Shown: piece after piece, positions 8,796 through 18,295 of the stretch
How the letters are laid out: every line of letters starts with the position of its first letter
How positions within the stretch are numbered: the stretch's first letter is position 1
Source of the DNA: Algoriphagus sp. A40
GTDB taxonomy: Bacteria; Bacteroidota; Bacteroidia; Cytophagales; Cyclobacteriaceae
Length of the DNA stretch: 64,000 nt
Direction of reading: 5' to 3'
Assembly: GCF_002002735.1 (NCBI RefSeq)
Contig: NZ_MUNY01000039.1
Location: 1-64,000 of the forward strand
The notes under the pieces: model-generated
Seen by the model: only the letters and a program-made list of their open reading frames with translations
The model's database searches: none
What the model was told of the DNA's origin: nothing
Program-made: the position numbers and the translations under genes

Positions 8796-9485
8796 ATGAT
8801 TTCCCCAGGAATAGTGTTTTCCCTGATTTGGATATTATCCTTTACAAATCCAATTTCAGGACCGACCAGCCCATTTACGGCACCCGAAGCCAGCCATTCT
8901 CCTGAGGTTCTACTTGAATCTCTGGCGAAAAGATATACCAATGTACCCCACCTTGACGCCATTTCTTTGGCACTTGAAGGTTGGGAAAAGCTAGAGAATG
9001 AGCTTAAAAAGCCACTTTTGACTGTCATCGATTTCACGATGCCCTCTACTGAAAAGCGCCTTTGGGTAATCGATGTGGATAAGCAGGAAATCGTGCTCAA
9101 CACAGTCGTGGCCCACGGGAGAAATTCCGGAGAGCTGATGGCTGAGAAGTTTTCAAATACGCCTGAATCCTTCCAAAGCAGCGTGGGTTTTTACAAAACC
9201 GCAGAGACTTATCAGGGAAAACATGGCTATTCGCTAAGATTGGATGGATTGGAAAAAGGATTTAATGATAAGGCCAGAGCTCGAGCCATTGTGATCCACG
9301 GAGCAGATTATGCCCGCGAGGAATTTGCCAAAGTGACTGGCCGCCTCGGCAGAAGCCTTGGATGCCCGGCCCTTCCCACAGAACTTTCGGCCAAAGTAAT
9401 CGACCTGATCAAAAACGGTAGCCTGCTTTTTATTTTTGGAAAAGACCAAAATTACCTCAGCAAATCCCCTTTACTCCAGCCCTGA
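8796..9485 (+). CDS. L,D-transpeptidase catalytic-domain protein (YkuD_2 type)
   Basis: The 229-residue exported protein starts with a hydrophobic N-terminus (about 1-22). The domain carries the conserved His168 (VIHGADYA) and nucleophile Cys190 in GRSLGCPALP. This is the YkuD_2 (PF13645-like) version of the L,D-transpeptidase motif, in which the SHGC of YcbB is replaced by SxGCP. Such proteins are thought to act on peptidoglycan stem peptides in the periplasm; activity is less well shown than for YcbB. It is convergent with the YcbB-like gene at 9489 (3 bp between stops). Start choice rests on the promoter and the signal peptide. Confidence 0.85.
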   Translation: MISPGIVFSLIWILSFTNPISGPTSPFTAPEASHSPEVLLESLAKRYTNVPHLDAISLALEGWEKLENELKKPLLTVIDFTMPSTEKRLWVIDVDKQEIVLNTVVAHGRNSGELMAEKFSNTPESFQSSVGFYKTAETYQGKHGYSLRLDGLEKGFNDKARARAIVIHGADYAREEFAKVTGRLGRSLGCPALPTELSAKVIDLIKNGSLLFIFGKDQNYLSKSPLLQP

Positions 9486-9488
9486 TTA

Positions 9489-11132
9489 TTAGTTGAGCAA
9501 AGCCTTCAAAAGAGCCGCATCGCGCTCGTACACGTCTGACCTGAAATTGGCTTTCCCGTCCCTATCCGCCCAGAAAGTCATATAAAGGATAACCACAGGG
9601 ATTTCCCGCCCCAATTTGACGACCTCTTCCTCATCCTGATGCATCGCTTCCTGGATCTTTTCATCAGTCCAAGAAGGATCATCCAACAATATCTTGGCAA
9701 ATTGATCCGGATTTTGAATACGAATGCAACCGTGACTCATAGCCCGGACTTCTTTTTCAAAAAGATTACGTGCCGGAGTATCGTGAATGTAAATGTTGTA
9801 GTCATTGGGAAACATAAACTTCACCAACCCTAAGGAATTGTCACCGCCCGGCTTTTGACGGACACGATAGGGAAACTCGCCCTCAGCTCCTGAATTCCAG
9901 TCCACTTCCGAAGCATTTATAGGTTCGCCTGAAGTACTGACCACTTCCATGTTTTTTTCAGTCAGGTACCGTTTGTTCTTTTTTACCGAAGGAATTATCT
10001 CCTCGTTGGTAATAGACGGTGGAATATTCCAATAGGGGCTAAACACGATGTAGCTCATTGGGGCTGTGAAAGTCGGTGATTCACTGTATTCCTTGCCCAC
10101 GATCACTTTACCAGTAAAAGCAGTATCAGACTTTTGCATATAATCCAACTGGTAATTTGCAATATTCACCACCACCATTTCCTGATCCCAATCGATTCCC
10201 GGCAGCCAGCGGAGTCTTTCCATATTGACAGCCGCGATTTCGAGGAGATTCTCGGGCGATTTGTTGAGCGCTTCCGCCACCAGCGAACCGATCACTCCAT
10301 CGGGATTCATTCCGTTGGATTTCTGATAGTCCTTCAAGCCTGCAAACATAGTCGAGTCGAAAAGCGTCGGATCTTCTGTCTCATAGGGCGACAAAAACTC
10401 CCAAAAAATCAAGCGTCTCCGAAGGGCTGCAATGGCAGGGTGATTCTCTCCCACATTGATTGCTCCTTCCACAGGTTCAAAATCCCAAGTAAGCGTATCT
10501 CTTGCCTGAATTTCATAGAGTTCTTTGATGGCCTTTTTTCCCTGTGCATATAGATCGGAGTTGGGATATAAATTCTCAAAAGTCTTTTCCACAGAAGCAC
10601 CCGCGGCGATTTCTTTCAACATGGCAGCGTAATCAGTACTTCCATCTTTCTCCTCGAACTTCCAACTGGAATCAAGCTGTGTGGGATCTACTTTACCCTT
10701 TTCCAAGTCATGAGCCAGATTGAAAAATCCATCTGTCATCAGCAATTCCAGGCGGATTTTCTCCTCTTTCTGAAGGTTCCGAAATTTCTTGTTGGCTGTT
10801 TTTGGATTGGATGAAAACTCATAAATCTCCTCGAGGTGATAGTCAGAAGGCAAAAGACCATCGTATTTCGACTCTTCGATCCGAGTCAGCAATGTCTTTC
10901 CTTCATTCGAAAGGGTACCGTTAAACAGCCAAACTTCCAGGTAATCTCTTTCGACATAAAAAGCTTCAATTTGCTCAGCAAATTCGGAATTGGCCAAAAA
11001 ACCAGTTTCGTCTCCATTGAAATTTTGCTCCAGTTCATCAGTCAGATCGGATCTTCTTTGATTGAAAAACCAGTACAATCCGATGCCAAAAATCAATACC
11101 AAAGCAATGGGGATAATTATCTTCTTACTCAT
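9489..11132 (-). CDS. L,D-transpeptidase, YcbB/LdtD-like (copy 1)
   Basis: The 547-residue envelope enzyme has an N-terminal membrane anchor (about residues 4-22), a scaffold region, a peptidoglycan-binding-like segment (around AGLKDYQKSNGMNPDGVIG) and a C-terminal YkuD domain with the catalytic motif IHDTPARNLFEKE...MSHGCIRIQNP (Cys near 466). YcbB-type enzymes make 3-3 (mDAP-mDAP) cross-links in peptidoglycan. The ATG at 11132 is preferred because it begins the membrane anchor; an upstream ORF extension reads no signal. It is about 200 bp downstream of a closely similar paralogue, so the two look like a tandem duplication. Confidence 0.92.
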   Translation of the reverse strand: MSKKIIIPIALVLIFGIGLYWFFNQRRSDLTDELEQNFNGDETGFLANSEFAEQIEAFYVERDYLEVWLFNGTLSNEGKTLLTRIEESKYDGLLPSDYHLEEIYEFSSNPKTANKKFRNLQKEEKIRLELLMTDGFFNLAHDLEKGKVDPTQLDSSWKFEEKDGSTDYAAMLKEIAAGASVEKTFENLYPNSDLYAQGKKAIKELYEIQARDTLTWDFEPVEGAINVGENHPAIAALRRRLIFWEFLSPYETEDPTLFDSTMFAGLKDYQKSNGMNPDGVIGSLVAEALNKSPENLLEIAAVNMERLRWLPGIDWDQEMVVVNIANYQLDYMQKSDTAFTGKVIVGKEYSESPTFTAPMSYIVFSPYWNIPPSITNEEIIPSVKKNKRYLTEKNMEVVSTSGEPINASEVDWNSGAEGEFPYRVRQKPGGDNSLGLVKFMFPNDYNIYIHDTPARNLFEKEVRAMSHGCIRIQNPDQFAKILLDDPSWTDEKIQEAMHQDEEEVVKLGREIPVVILYMTFWADRDGKANFRSDVYERDAALLKALLN

Positions 11133-11335
11133 AAAATGTAGGTTAGTCTGGTATTTTAATTCCCAAAGTCCGTACACTTTTGAATTGCCAAGTGGCAAAG
11201 TCATAAAAAGACAACATCCACCTAACTATCAATAAGTTATAGAATGTGACTTATTACCAGTTAAAAAGGCTAAATCATGAAGTGTGGTATTAGTTACCCA
11301 ATTTGTGGAATTCGAAGAAAATATTTTTGGTCACT

Positions 11336-12985
11336 TTATTTCTTCAATAACTCCAAAACTTCTTCATCCCGATCGTAAATATCCTGCCTAAAATGCGGCT
11401 GACCCTTGGAATCCGCCCAAAAGGTGAGGTAAACCAGCACCACGGGGATTTTACGAGGCAACCTTACGATCTGCTCCTCAGTATGATGCATGGCATTGTC
11501 GATTTTTTCGGGTGTCCATCCGGGCACATCTTTCAATAGAATCTCCGCAAACTTGGCGGGATCCTGGATCCGAATACAGCCGTGGCTCAGCGCCCGATCT
11601 TCTTTTGCGAATAGCGTGCGCGCTGGAGTATCGTGGATGTAGACGTTGTGACTGTTGGGGAACATAAATTTGACCAAACCCAAGGAATTACTTCCGCCGG
11701 GTTTTTGGCGGATCATGTATGGAAAAGACCGTGAGGACCAATTCACTGAATTCGGATCGACATGCTTGCCAGCATTGGTCACAACTTCCATGTTTTTCTG
11801 ACTCAAATAACTGGGATTTCTCCGAACGGCAGGAATAATCTCGGACTTGGTGATCGAAGGAGGAATATTCCAATAAGGGCTAAAAACGATGTAGCTCATC
11901 GGCGCCGTAAAAATCGGAGACTCGTGATACTGCTTGCCTACGATCACTTTGGCAGAGAGTAAGGTGTCCAGATTTTTTAGGTAATCGAGCTGGTAATTGG
12001 CAATATTGACCAGGATAAACTCCGCCTCTCTGACAGTATCGGGCAGCCAGCGAAGGCGCTCCATGTTGACAGCGGCCTTGTCCATCAGGGAAGTAGGCGA
12101 GGAATTGAGCCCTGCCGCGGTGTTTTTGCCAATTGCCCCGTCAGGTTCCATCCCATTTCTGGCCTGAAAACTTTTCACTCCGATAAATAGTGTCGAATCG
12201 TAAAATTTGGGATCGGCATATGTGTAGGCGCTCAAATGTCCCCAAAACTGAAGTCTCTCGCGGATCGCCGGAATGGCATTGTGAGAATCACCGACTTTGA
12301 TTGCTTTGTCCACTTTGATGTTTTTCCAATCAAGGGAATCTTGCTTTCTCAACTCATCTAGCGCTCGGATTACCTCACGCCCTTTTCGATAGATGGTGAA
12401 ATCAGGATAGAGACTTTCCAGGTTTCTCCGGATTTCATTGGATTGAACAGCCTGTAGAAGGAGTGCAGTCAGGTCAGCTTTTTGGGATTTTCTGGAAATC
12501 TCCCAATCGGAACCCAATTGGCCGGGATCGACTTTGCCCCGCTCCAAATGGGCGGCAAGCTTAAAAAAGCCATCCGTAAGGAGTAGATCAAGCTGGGCTA
12601 CTTCACCAAGATCATTCGCCACTCCTGATTTCTTGTTTGACTCGAACTTTTGGAAAAAAGAATCAATCAGCGTCGAATAATAGTCCTCAGGGTTCAATCC
12701 GTCAAACTTCGACTGTCTGATTTCAAAGCGGAGTTCATAGGCTCTTTCCAGCAAAATCCCGTTTGCAGACCATGCTTCCTCAAAATTTCTGCCGTCATAA
12801 AAGACATGGATCTCAGCCATATTGGCGAGTGCCTTCCCTTGGAGGATAAGCTGACCTCCTTGATTTTCCTGTTCCAAAATAGTCCGAAGCTGATCGGAAA
12901 CTGGACTTGCAAAAAAGGATCTGCCGTCGGCAAATCCTGATGAAAACACAACTAAAAAGATGACTAAGAGTAGATTTCTATTCAT
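11336..12985 (-). CDS. L,D-transpeptidase, YcbB/LdtD-like (copy 2)
   Basis: The 549-residue paralogue of the downstream gene has a cleavable-type signal peptide (about 1-21) in place of the membrane anchor. It shares long identical stretches with copy 1, for example FTAPMSYIVFSPYWNIPPSI and RQKPGG-NSLGLVKFMFPN, and the active site LSHGCIRIQDP (Cys near 468). It begins 12 bp after the kdsA stop, so it is probably the last gene of the GNAT-nitrilase/kdsC/kdsA operon. Joining Kdo synthesis and 3-3 cross-linking in one transcript suggests co-ordinated envelope growth (inference). The different N-termini suggest one anchored and one released enzyme. Confidence 0.92.
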   Translation of the reverse strand: MNRNLLLVIFLVVFSSGFADGRSFFASPVSDQLRTILEQENQGGQLILQGKALANMAEIHVFYDGRNFEEAWSANGILLERAYELRFEIRQSKFDGLNPEDYYSTLIDSFFQKFESNKKSGVANDLGEVAQLDLLLTDGFFKLAAHLERGKVDPGQLGSDWEISRKSQKADLTALLLQAVQSNEIRRNLESLYPDFTIYRKGREVIRALDELRKQDSLDWKNIKVDKAIKVGDSHNAIPAIRERLQFWGHLSAYTYADPKFYDSTLFIGVKSFQARNGMEPDGAIGKNTAAGLNSSPTSLMDKAAVNMERLRWLPDTVREAEFILVNIANYQLDYLKNLDTLLSAKVIVGKQYHESPIFTAPMSYIVFSPYWNIPPSITKSEIIPAVRRNPSYLSQKNMEVVTNAGKHVDPNSVNWSSRSFPYMIRQKPGGSNSLGLVKFMFPNSHNVYIHDTPARTLFAKEDRALSHGCIRIQDPAKFAEILLKDVPGWTPEKIDNAMHHTEEQIVRLPRKIPVVLVYLTFWADSKGQPHFRQDIYDRDEEVLELLKK

Positions 12986-12997
12986 ATTGGAAACCGA

Positions 12998-13843
12998 TTA
13001 AACTGTAAAATCCTGATATTTTCTTCCTAAAGTCCAAGCCTCTTTGAGCATCGTAAGGAAATCTCCCATTCTGTGAAGCGGAATCAAATTTGGCCCATCA
13101 CTCAGGGCTTTTGCAGGCTCGGGATGAGTTTCGATAAAAAAGCCGTCTATTCCTGTAGCAGCTGCAGCTCTCGCCAAAATCGGAGCAAACTCCCTCTGAC
13201 CTCCACTGCTGCCGCCCTGACCTCCGGGCTGCTGGACCGAATGGGTAATATCAAAAACCACCGGAGCAAACTGCCGCATTATCGGAAGCCCACGCATGTC
13301 CACGACGAGATTGTGATAACCCAATGAAAACCCACGCTCGGTCAGGCAGACGTTCTCATTGCCGGTGGATCGAACTTTGGTTACCGCATATTGCATATCC
13401 TCCGGAGCCATGAACTGGCCACGCTTGATCTTGACTGCTTTTCCCGTATTCCCTGCTGCCAAAAGCAAATCGGTCTGACGACAAAGAAATGCCGGAATCT
13501 GAAGCACATCCACCACTTCAGCAACTTCTGCTGCCTGGTAGCTTTCATGAATGTCAGTCACTAGTGGGACGTCCAGTGTTTTGCCTACCCGTTGGAGTAC
13601 CTCCAGTGATTTGTCCATCCCAATGCTGCGAAAAGAACCGGAAGAAGTACGGTTGGCTTTGTCAAAAGAGGCCTTGAAAACGTAGGAAAAGCCATTTTCA
13701 TCGGCCCAGGCTTTGACTTTTGTCCCGATCTCAATGCAAATATCAAAGCTTTCTACAGCGCAGGGGCCTGAGAAAAGTACAGGTTTATCTGATCCCAAGA
13801 CGACACCTTCACGGATCTTCATAAGTTGGGAAGTTCTGTTCAT
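12998..13843 (-). CDS. kdsA: 3-deoxy-8-phosphooctulonate synthase
   Basis: KdsA condenses phosphoenolpyruvate with arabinose 5-phosphate to Kdo 8-phosphate, a core step for lipopolysaccharide. The 281-residue length is normal. Recognisable blocks are FSGPCAVES, FKASFDKANRTSSGSFRS, DIHESYQA, QIPAFLCRQTDLL and FDITHSVQQPGG. The start overlaps the kdsC stop by 4 bp (ATGA arrangement), so the two are translationally coupled. The gene that would make arabinose 5-phosphate (kdsD) is not in this window. Confidence 0.97.
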   Translation of the reverse strand: MNRTSQLMKIREGVVLGSDKPVLFSGPCAVESFDICIEIGTKVKAWADENGFSYVFKASFDKANRTSSGSFRSIGMDKSLEVLQRVGKTLDVPLVTDIHESYQAAEVAEVVDVLQIPAFLCRQTDLLLAAGNTGKAVKIKRGQFMAPEDMQYAVTKVRSTGNENVCLTERGFSLGYHNLVVDMRGLPIMRQFAPVVFDITHSVQQPGGQGGSSGGQREFAPILARAAAATGIDGFFIETHPEPAKALSDGPNLIPLHRMGDFLTMLKEAWTLGRKYQDFTV

Positions 13844-14415
13844 AATTCCTTTTTGGATAAAGTTTCAATCAGGGGAATAAGTTGACCTTTGGAATGGAGC
13901 AGGATATCAGCCACTTCTCTGAAAACGCCCTTTCCGCCAGAAAAAGGAGAAACATAATGCGCATGCATCTTCACATAAGGCAATGCGTCCGCAGGTGAAA
14001 CAGCCAAACCGACATTGGCCAATATAGGCAGGTCAATCAGATCGTCTCCAATGTAAGCGACCTCTTCTACAGCCACTTCCATGATTTGAAGAACCTCTGC
14101 GAGTTTTTTTCCTTTGTCCTTTACTCCGTGGTAGTGAAAATCAAATTTCAGTTCCTCACAGCGGTTTTCCACCACCTGGGAGGTTCTGCCTGTGATGGCT
14201 CCGACTAGGATTTTTGCCTTGCGGAGATGTTGGACGATCAGTCCATCTTTGACATCGTACTTTTTGTATTCCGTGCCCAGATCATCATATATGATCCCAC
14301 CGTCCGTCATCACCCCATCGATGTCGGTGATGAGGACTTTGATGGATTTTGCTCTTTCGAATACCGCTTGGGGCACATGAGCAAAGTATTCGCTGATTAT
14401 TTTTTCTGTTTCCAT
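13840..14415 (-). CDS. kdsC: 3-deoxy-D-manno-octulosonate 8-phosphate phosphatase (HAD family)
   Basis: The 191-residue HAD phosphatase removes the phosphate from Kdo 8-phosphate. The nucleophile motif TDIDGVMTDGG (Asp31, Asp33), the GAITGRTS block and the IGDDLIDLPIL metal motif follow the C0-type, capless HAD pattern of KdsC. It sits between the GNAT-nitrilase gene (19-bp overlap at its start) and kdsA (4-bp overlap at its end), which supports the assignment over other HAD phosphatases such as GmhB. Confidence 0.94.
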   Translation of the reverse strand: METEKIISEYFAHVPQAVFERAKSIKVLITDIDGVMTDGGIIYDDLGTEYKKYDVKDGLIVQHLRKAKILVGAITGRTSQVVENRCEELKFDFHYHGVKDKGKKLAEVLQIMEVAVEEVAYIGDDLIDLPILANVGLAVSPADALPYVKMHAHYVSPFSGGKGVFREVADILLHSKGQLIPLIETLSKKEL

Positions 14416-15938
14416 TGAACTGAGTAAAGGTCCAGTCTGCGTTGCTCCAAATTTCTCACACTTCCTGCTTTCCGCTGCTTGGTGAGCAAATCAAGATCCA
14501 CATCGGCTACGATGATGGTCTCCTCGTTTTCGGAAGCTTGCGCCACCACCGCATCGTGAGGAAATGAAAAGTCCGAGGGCGAAAAAATAGCCGCCTGGGA
14601 ATATTGGATGTCCATATTTTCAACTTTGGGAAGATTCCCAACCGATCCGGTGATCGCCACATAGCATTCGTTTTCGATAGCCCGGGATTTTGCACAGGTA
14701 TTGACCCGAAGGAAGGCATTTTTGGTATCGGTCCAAAAAGGCACAAACAGGATGTCCATTTCCTGCTCGGCCAAGATTCTGCCCAATTCGGGGAATTCCA
14801 CATCATAACAGATCAAAATCCCAATCCTGCCAGCATCTGTATCGAACACATGGATGCCGTTTCCGCCCTGCAAACCCCAATAGGCGGCCTCATCGGGAGT
14901 GATATGCAGCTTGTATTGCTTGTCTTGCGTGCCGTCTCGTCGACAGAGGTAGCTGACATTTCGAAGTTTCTTTCCGTCATATTCCGGCATCGAGCCTGCC
15001 ACGATGTTCACATTGTAGGAAACTGCCAATTCACTCATTCTTCCAACAATCTCATCGGTATAGTCGGCAAGATTTCGGATGGCTTCAGAGGCATCCATGT
15101 CATTGAATTCGGCCAAAAGCGGTGCATTGAAAAACTCGGGCAAGAGGCAAAAGTCAGATTTGTATCCCGAAACGGTATCAATAAAAAACTCCACTTGCTG
15201 CATCAGGTCATCCACATTGGAGAAGCGGCGCATTTTCCACTGCACCAGACCCAAGCGGACGATTGATTTCTTGTTACCGATTAGTTTTTCATCCTTTTCA
15301 TAATAAATATTGATCCACTCTAAAAGCGTGGCATAAGCACGAGAATCCGTATCCTGAGGCAAATATTTGGTGATCACCTTTCGGACGTGAAACTCATTTG
15401 CCAATTGAAAAGAAAGAACGGGATCAAAAATCTCCCTGTTTTTCACCAGGTCGATGTATTTCCGAGGAGTCATCTCATCGGCGTATTTTGAATACCCGGG
15501 AATCCGACCTCCGGCAATGATAGAACGGAGATTTAAATTCTCACAAAGTTCTTTCCTGGCATCATAAAGCCTGCGTCCCAGACGCATCCCACGATAGTCT
15601 GAATGGACGAAAACATCTGTTCCGTATAGCGTATCCCCATCCTCATCATGGGTGTCAAACTTGCCAAAACCGGTAATCTGATCATAGGTATGATTGTCTC
15701 CAAACTTCCCATAATCGACAATGATACTCAAAGCTGCAGCGATGACTTTCCCATTGTCCTCAATGCAGATTTGCCCTTCGGGAAAAGCCTTGAGTTGGTT
15801 TTTAAGCTCAGCCTTGGTCCAGGCTCCACCTTGATTTTTATAAATCGACACCATCATCTCCCGGATATCGTCATAATCTGACAACTTAATATTTCTAAGT
15901 TTGAGGCGGTGTTCTAATTCTTCTCTTTGCTTACTCAT
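14397..15938 (-). CDS. Bifunctional GNAT acetyltransferase / carbon-nitrogen hydrolase fusion
   Basis: The 513-residue fusion has a GNAT-type domain at about 12-200 (acetyl-CoA loop around SDYRGMRLGRRLYDARKE) and a nitrilase-superfamily domain at about 225-505. The latter's catalytic triad is visible: Glu268 (LLPEFFNAP), Lys343 (QYKLHITPDE) and Cys377 (ILICYDVEFPE). This fusion is known as a conserved but poorly characterised architecture. The substrate is unknown; an amide may be hydrolysed and an amine acetylated, or the reverse. It starts the kdsC-kdsA-ldt operon and overlaps kdsC by 19 bp, which hints at, but does not prove, an envelope-sugar or peptide role. Confidence 0.92.
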   Translation of the reverse strand: MSKQREELEHRLKLRNIKLSDYDDIREMMVSIYKNQGGAWTKAELKNQLKAFPEGQICIEDNGKVIAAALSIIVDYGKFGDNHTYDQITGFGKFDTHDEDGDTLYGTDVFVHSDYRGMRLGRRLYDARKELCENLNLRSIIAGGRIPGYSKYADEMTPRKYIDLVKNREIFDPVLSFQLANEFHVRKVITKYLPQDTDSRAYATLLEWINIYYEKDEKLIGNKKSIVRLGLVQWKMRRFSNVDDLMQQVEFFIDTVSGYKSDFCLLPEFFNAPLLAEFNDMDASEAIRNLADYTDEIVGRMSELAVSYNVNIVAGSMPEYDGKKLRNVSYLCRRDGTQDKQYKLHITPDEAAYWGLQGGNGIHVFDTDAGRIGILICYDVEFPELGRILAEQEMDILFVPFWTDTKNAFLRVNTCAKSRAIENECYVAITGSVGNLPKVENMDIQYSQAAIFSPSDFSFPHDAVVAQASENEETIIVADVDLDLLTKQRKAGSVRNLEQRRLDLYSVQWKQKK

Positions 15939-16442
15939 GGCTACAAAATTAAAGATATTCAGTCAAATATTTTAAAACAGAGTCTTAGCCTCCACAAAAT
16001 CGAAACATTCTTTCGAGTTAGATTCAGAAGGGAAACAAAATTGCATTAACTCGCTAAGAACAATTCGGTTAGCCCTTATAATTTGGTGCGATCAGAATAC
16101 CGGCATCTTTTGAACCAAATGAAAAAAAGAGTCTGATAATTCCCGGGTGTCCAATAGTCATTCAATTTGATTCATTTTCCAAAAAATCCTAAGGCCGAAA
16201 AACCCGCTTCCTTTAAATTCTTTCTAACACCATGCTAGCAGTAAAATACGAAGGATTGCTTTTGGTCTCTATAAGCCAGGAAATAGGTGGTATTATTCGC
16301 TTTTGTTAACGGATTTATGATGTCCAAACTTAGAATCCAGCCACTCCTTCAAACTCTGCCGGCTGTCCAGGGTTTGAAAAATTGGGAAATTAAGCTAATT
16401 TTTACCCAAAGATTACTCCGGTAAATGTCTATCGGGCCGAAA
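15939..16442. other. Gene-free divergent intergenic region
   Basis: This 504-bp gap separates the GNAT-nitrilase operon (minus) from the beta-barrel gene (plus). On the minus strand TAATTTTG (15944-15951) lies just before the GNAT-nitrilase ATG and would give a near-leaderless mRNA, but no good -33 element matches. A 25-codon ORF (16232-16309) has no supporting context. I see no RNA gene or clear repeat. Confidence 0.4.
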
Positions 16443-17366
16443 ATGAAAAGATTACTACCCGTTTTTCTGATCCTGATATCATTGGAAGCCACTTCCCAAA
16501 GCTTCTACCGCTACAGATTTGAGGAGCCATGGTCTATTTCAGCCGGAATCGGACCTACCCAGTATTTTGGTGAGCTTTATTCATTTTGGAAATACAACGA
16601 AGGGATCCAGCCCGACTGGCATGCAAATTTTGCCGTAAATTATATTTTTGGAACACACCTCAAGGCGAGACTAGAAGGTACTTATTACAAAATGTCGGGA
16701 TCAGATCCTCCTTCAGATCCAAGAGCCTATCGGACACCCAGGAATCTGCATTTTCGGGCCTCAAATATTGAAGTAGCTGCTTTGGTAGAGTATTATTGGC
16801 ATCCGGTCAAGGTAAACAACATCACAAGACACCTCTGGAATCCCTATATCTTTTTTGGACTTGGGATGTCGACAAACAACCCACAGGCCGAACTCAACGG
16901 GACTTGGGTAGACCTGCGTCCACTCCAGTTGGAAAACAATCCCTACAATGACAGAATTGTGGTTTTCCCCATGGGTTTGGGCTTCAAATACAAACTCAAT
17001 GTTTACATGGACATGAAGTTTGAGGGGAATTATCGGTTTACTGTGACCGATTACATGGATGACATTTCAGCCTACAATGTGAAGGAGTTTTACCTGGACT
17101 TAGTGGATGATTATGTCACGGGCACCAACCCTGACAGACTAAAGCTTGCCATCCGTAATCCCCAATTTGTATTGGACAACGGCGAACCGGATGTAGATGC
17201 AATTTTGAGAAACAACGGGCGAGTCAGACGCGGATCGGGTCTCGAACACCGGTACGATGGTTACATGACTATAAGTTTGGGATTGGAAATCTACCTTTCT
17301 CCGGACATTTGGGATAACTGGATCTTCAGAGACAGGATATACGAAAAGCGGTTTAGATTCTGGTAA
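16443..17366 (+). CDS. Outer-membrane beta-barrel protein (DUF6089-like)
   Basis: The 307-residue protein has a signal peptide (about 1-19, ending ATSQS). Alternating aromatic/hydrophobic strands follow throughout (for example YIFGTHLKARLEGTYYKM and FPMGLGFKYKLNVYMDMKFEGNYRF), with the C-terminus ending in aromatic Trp, as expected for an outer-membrane barrel. Repeated YFGEL / G-L-F-YK features match the DUF6089 family that is common in Bacteroidota; function is unknown. I prefer ATG 16443 over the upstream in-frame ATG at 16425 because it begins the signal peptide. Its stop codon directly abuts that of the convergent USP gene. Confidence 0.85.
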   Translation: MKRLLPVFLILISLEATSQSFYRYRFEEPWSISAGIGPTQYFGELYSFWKYNEGIQPDWHANFAVNYIFGTHLKARLEGTYYKMSGSDPPSDPRAYRTPRNLHFRASNIEVAALVEYYWHPVKVNNITRHLWNPYIFFGLGMSTNNPQAELNGTWVDLRPLQLENNPYNDRIVVFPMGLGFKYKLNVYMDMKFEGNYRFTVTDYMDDISAYNVKEFYLDLVDDYVTGTNPDRLKLAIRNPQFVLDNGEPDVDAILRNNGRVRRGSGLEHRYDGYMTISLGLEIYLSPDIWDNWIFRDRIYEKRFRFW

Positions 17367-18191
17367 TCAGGCCTTGATACTCAATATCCCAAGTTCCGAT
17401 TTGAAAATCAGCGTTTCTGTAGTGCCTACCATATAAGATGGGGCATGCGAGTGGTCGCCAGATACAATCCCAATCAGCTTAATATTGCTTTTGTCGCAAA
17501 ACTCCATGATGCCAGTTTCGGCATTGGTGTGATTGAAGACGTGGCGGTGAATTACAAACTGCTCATGCCCCTTGCCAAATTCCGCCATATCCTGTTCGGA
17601 TTGTGAAGAATTGGTGAAATGTTCAGGAGTGTTCACATAAAGCAAATGGATGGAGGATTTGAATACCTTGGCAAGTGGCAGGATTTTTTCAAACGCAACT
17701 TTGCCTGCGGAATTGAACACAGTGGCAAAGGCGATTTTTCTGAAAGCGTTTCCGTCAAGGGCAAATTTCACTGCCAGAACCGGACAGTGTGAAAACCGGA
17801 TAACTTTTTGAAGTGTAGAGCCGACAAAATTACCATCCGAATAACCCTTGCCATATGCCCCAATCACAATCATATTGACGTGAAATCTTTCAGCTTCTCT
17901 GAGGATTTGTTCAAAAGGAACTCCAATTTTGACAACCTGTTCAATTTGTGATTTGGCCGGTGCCACAGATTTGATGTACCCTGGCAACACACTGATGGCC
18001 TCTTGTTGTTGTTCTATCAGCTCAGAATGCTTTGCCCTAGCCTCTTCGGAAAGCAAATCCCAGTCAAGTTCAGAGGGTATCACGGTGACACATATAATTT
18101 TTGCCTGATTTTTGGCTCCGATCCGTTGGGCTGTCTGAAGTGCAGCCAATGAATAAGCAGAAAAATCAAAAGGAACCAGAATAATTTTCAT
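17367..18191 (-). CDS. Universal stress protein (tandem UspA domains)
   Basis: The 274-residue protein has two UspA-type alpha/beta domains. The first (about 1-145) begins IILVPFDFSAYSLAALQTA and carries the ATP-binding-like motif VIGAYGKG...GNFVGSTLQKVIRFSHCPVLAVK. The second (about 150-274) is divergent, with GIVSGDHSH and ends GILSIKA. Family members are cytoplasmic and bind ATP or act in stress survival; no partner is indicated by the neighbours. It is convergent with the beta-barrel gene, with no spacer between the two stops. Confidence 0.88.
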   Translation of the reverse strand: MKIILVPFDFSAYSLAALQTAQRIGAKNQAKIICVTVIPSELDWDLLSEEARAKHSELIEQQQEAISVLPGYIKSVAPAKSQIEQVVKIGVPFEQILREAERFHVNMIVIGAYGKGYSDGNFVGSTLQKVIRFSHCPVLAVKFALDGNAFRKIAFATVFNSAGKVAFEKILPLAKVFKSSIHLLYVNTPEHFTNSSQSEQDMAEFGKGHEQFVIHRHVFNHTNAETGIMEFCDKSNIKLIGIVSGDHSHAPSYMVGTTETLIFKSELGILSIKA

Positions 18192-18295
18192 AGCAGGAGT
18201 CTGTTAACAAGCCAACAATTTCCCAAATCAATAAATGAATCCACTTGTAAAAAATCAGGGAAAAACCTGATAAAAGTTAGGAATCTGGAATGATA

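Noticed and set aside
9234..9449. 71-residue minus-strand ORF in the YkuD_2 gene
   Set aside because: It is antisense to the active-site region and has no family features.
16232..16309. 25-codon ORF in the gap before the beta-barrel gene
   Set aside because: There is no promoter, conservation evidence or ribosome site; it is expected by chance in a 500-bp gap.
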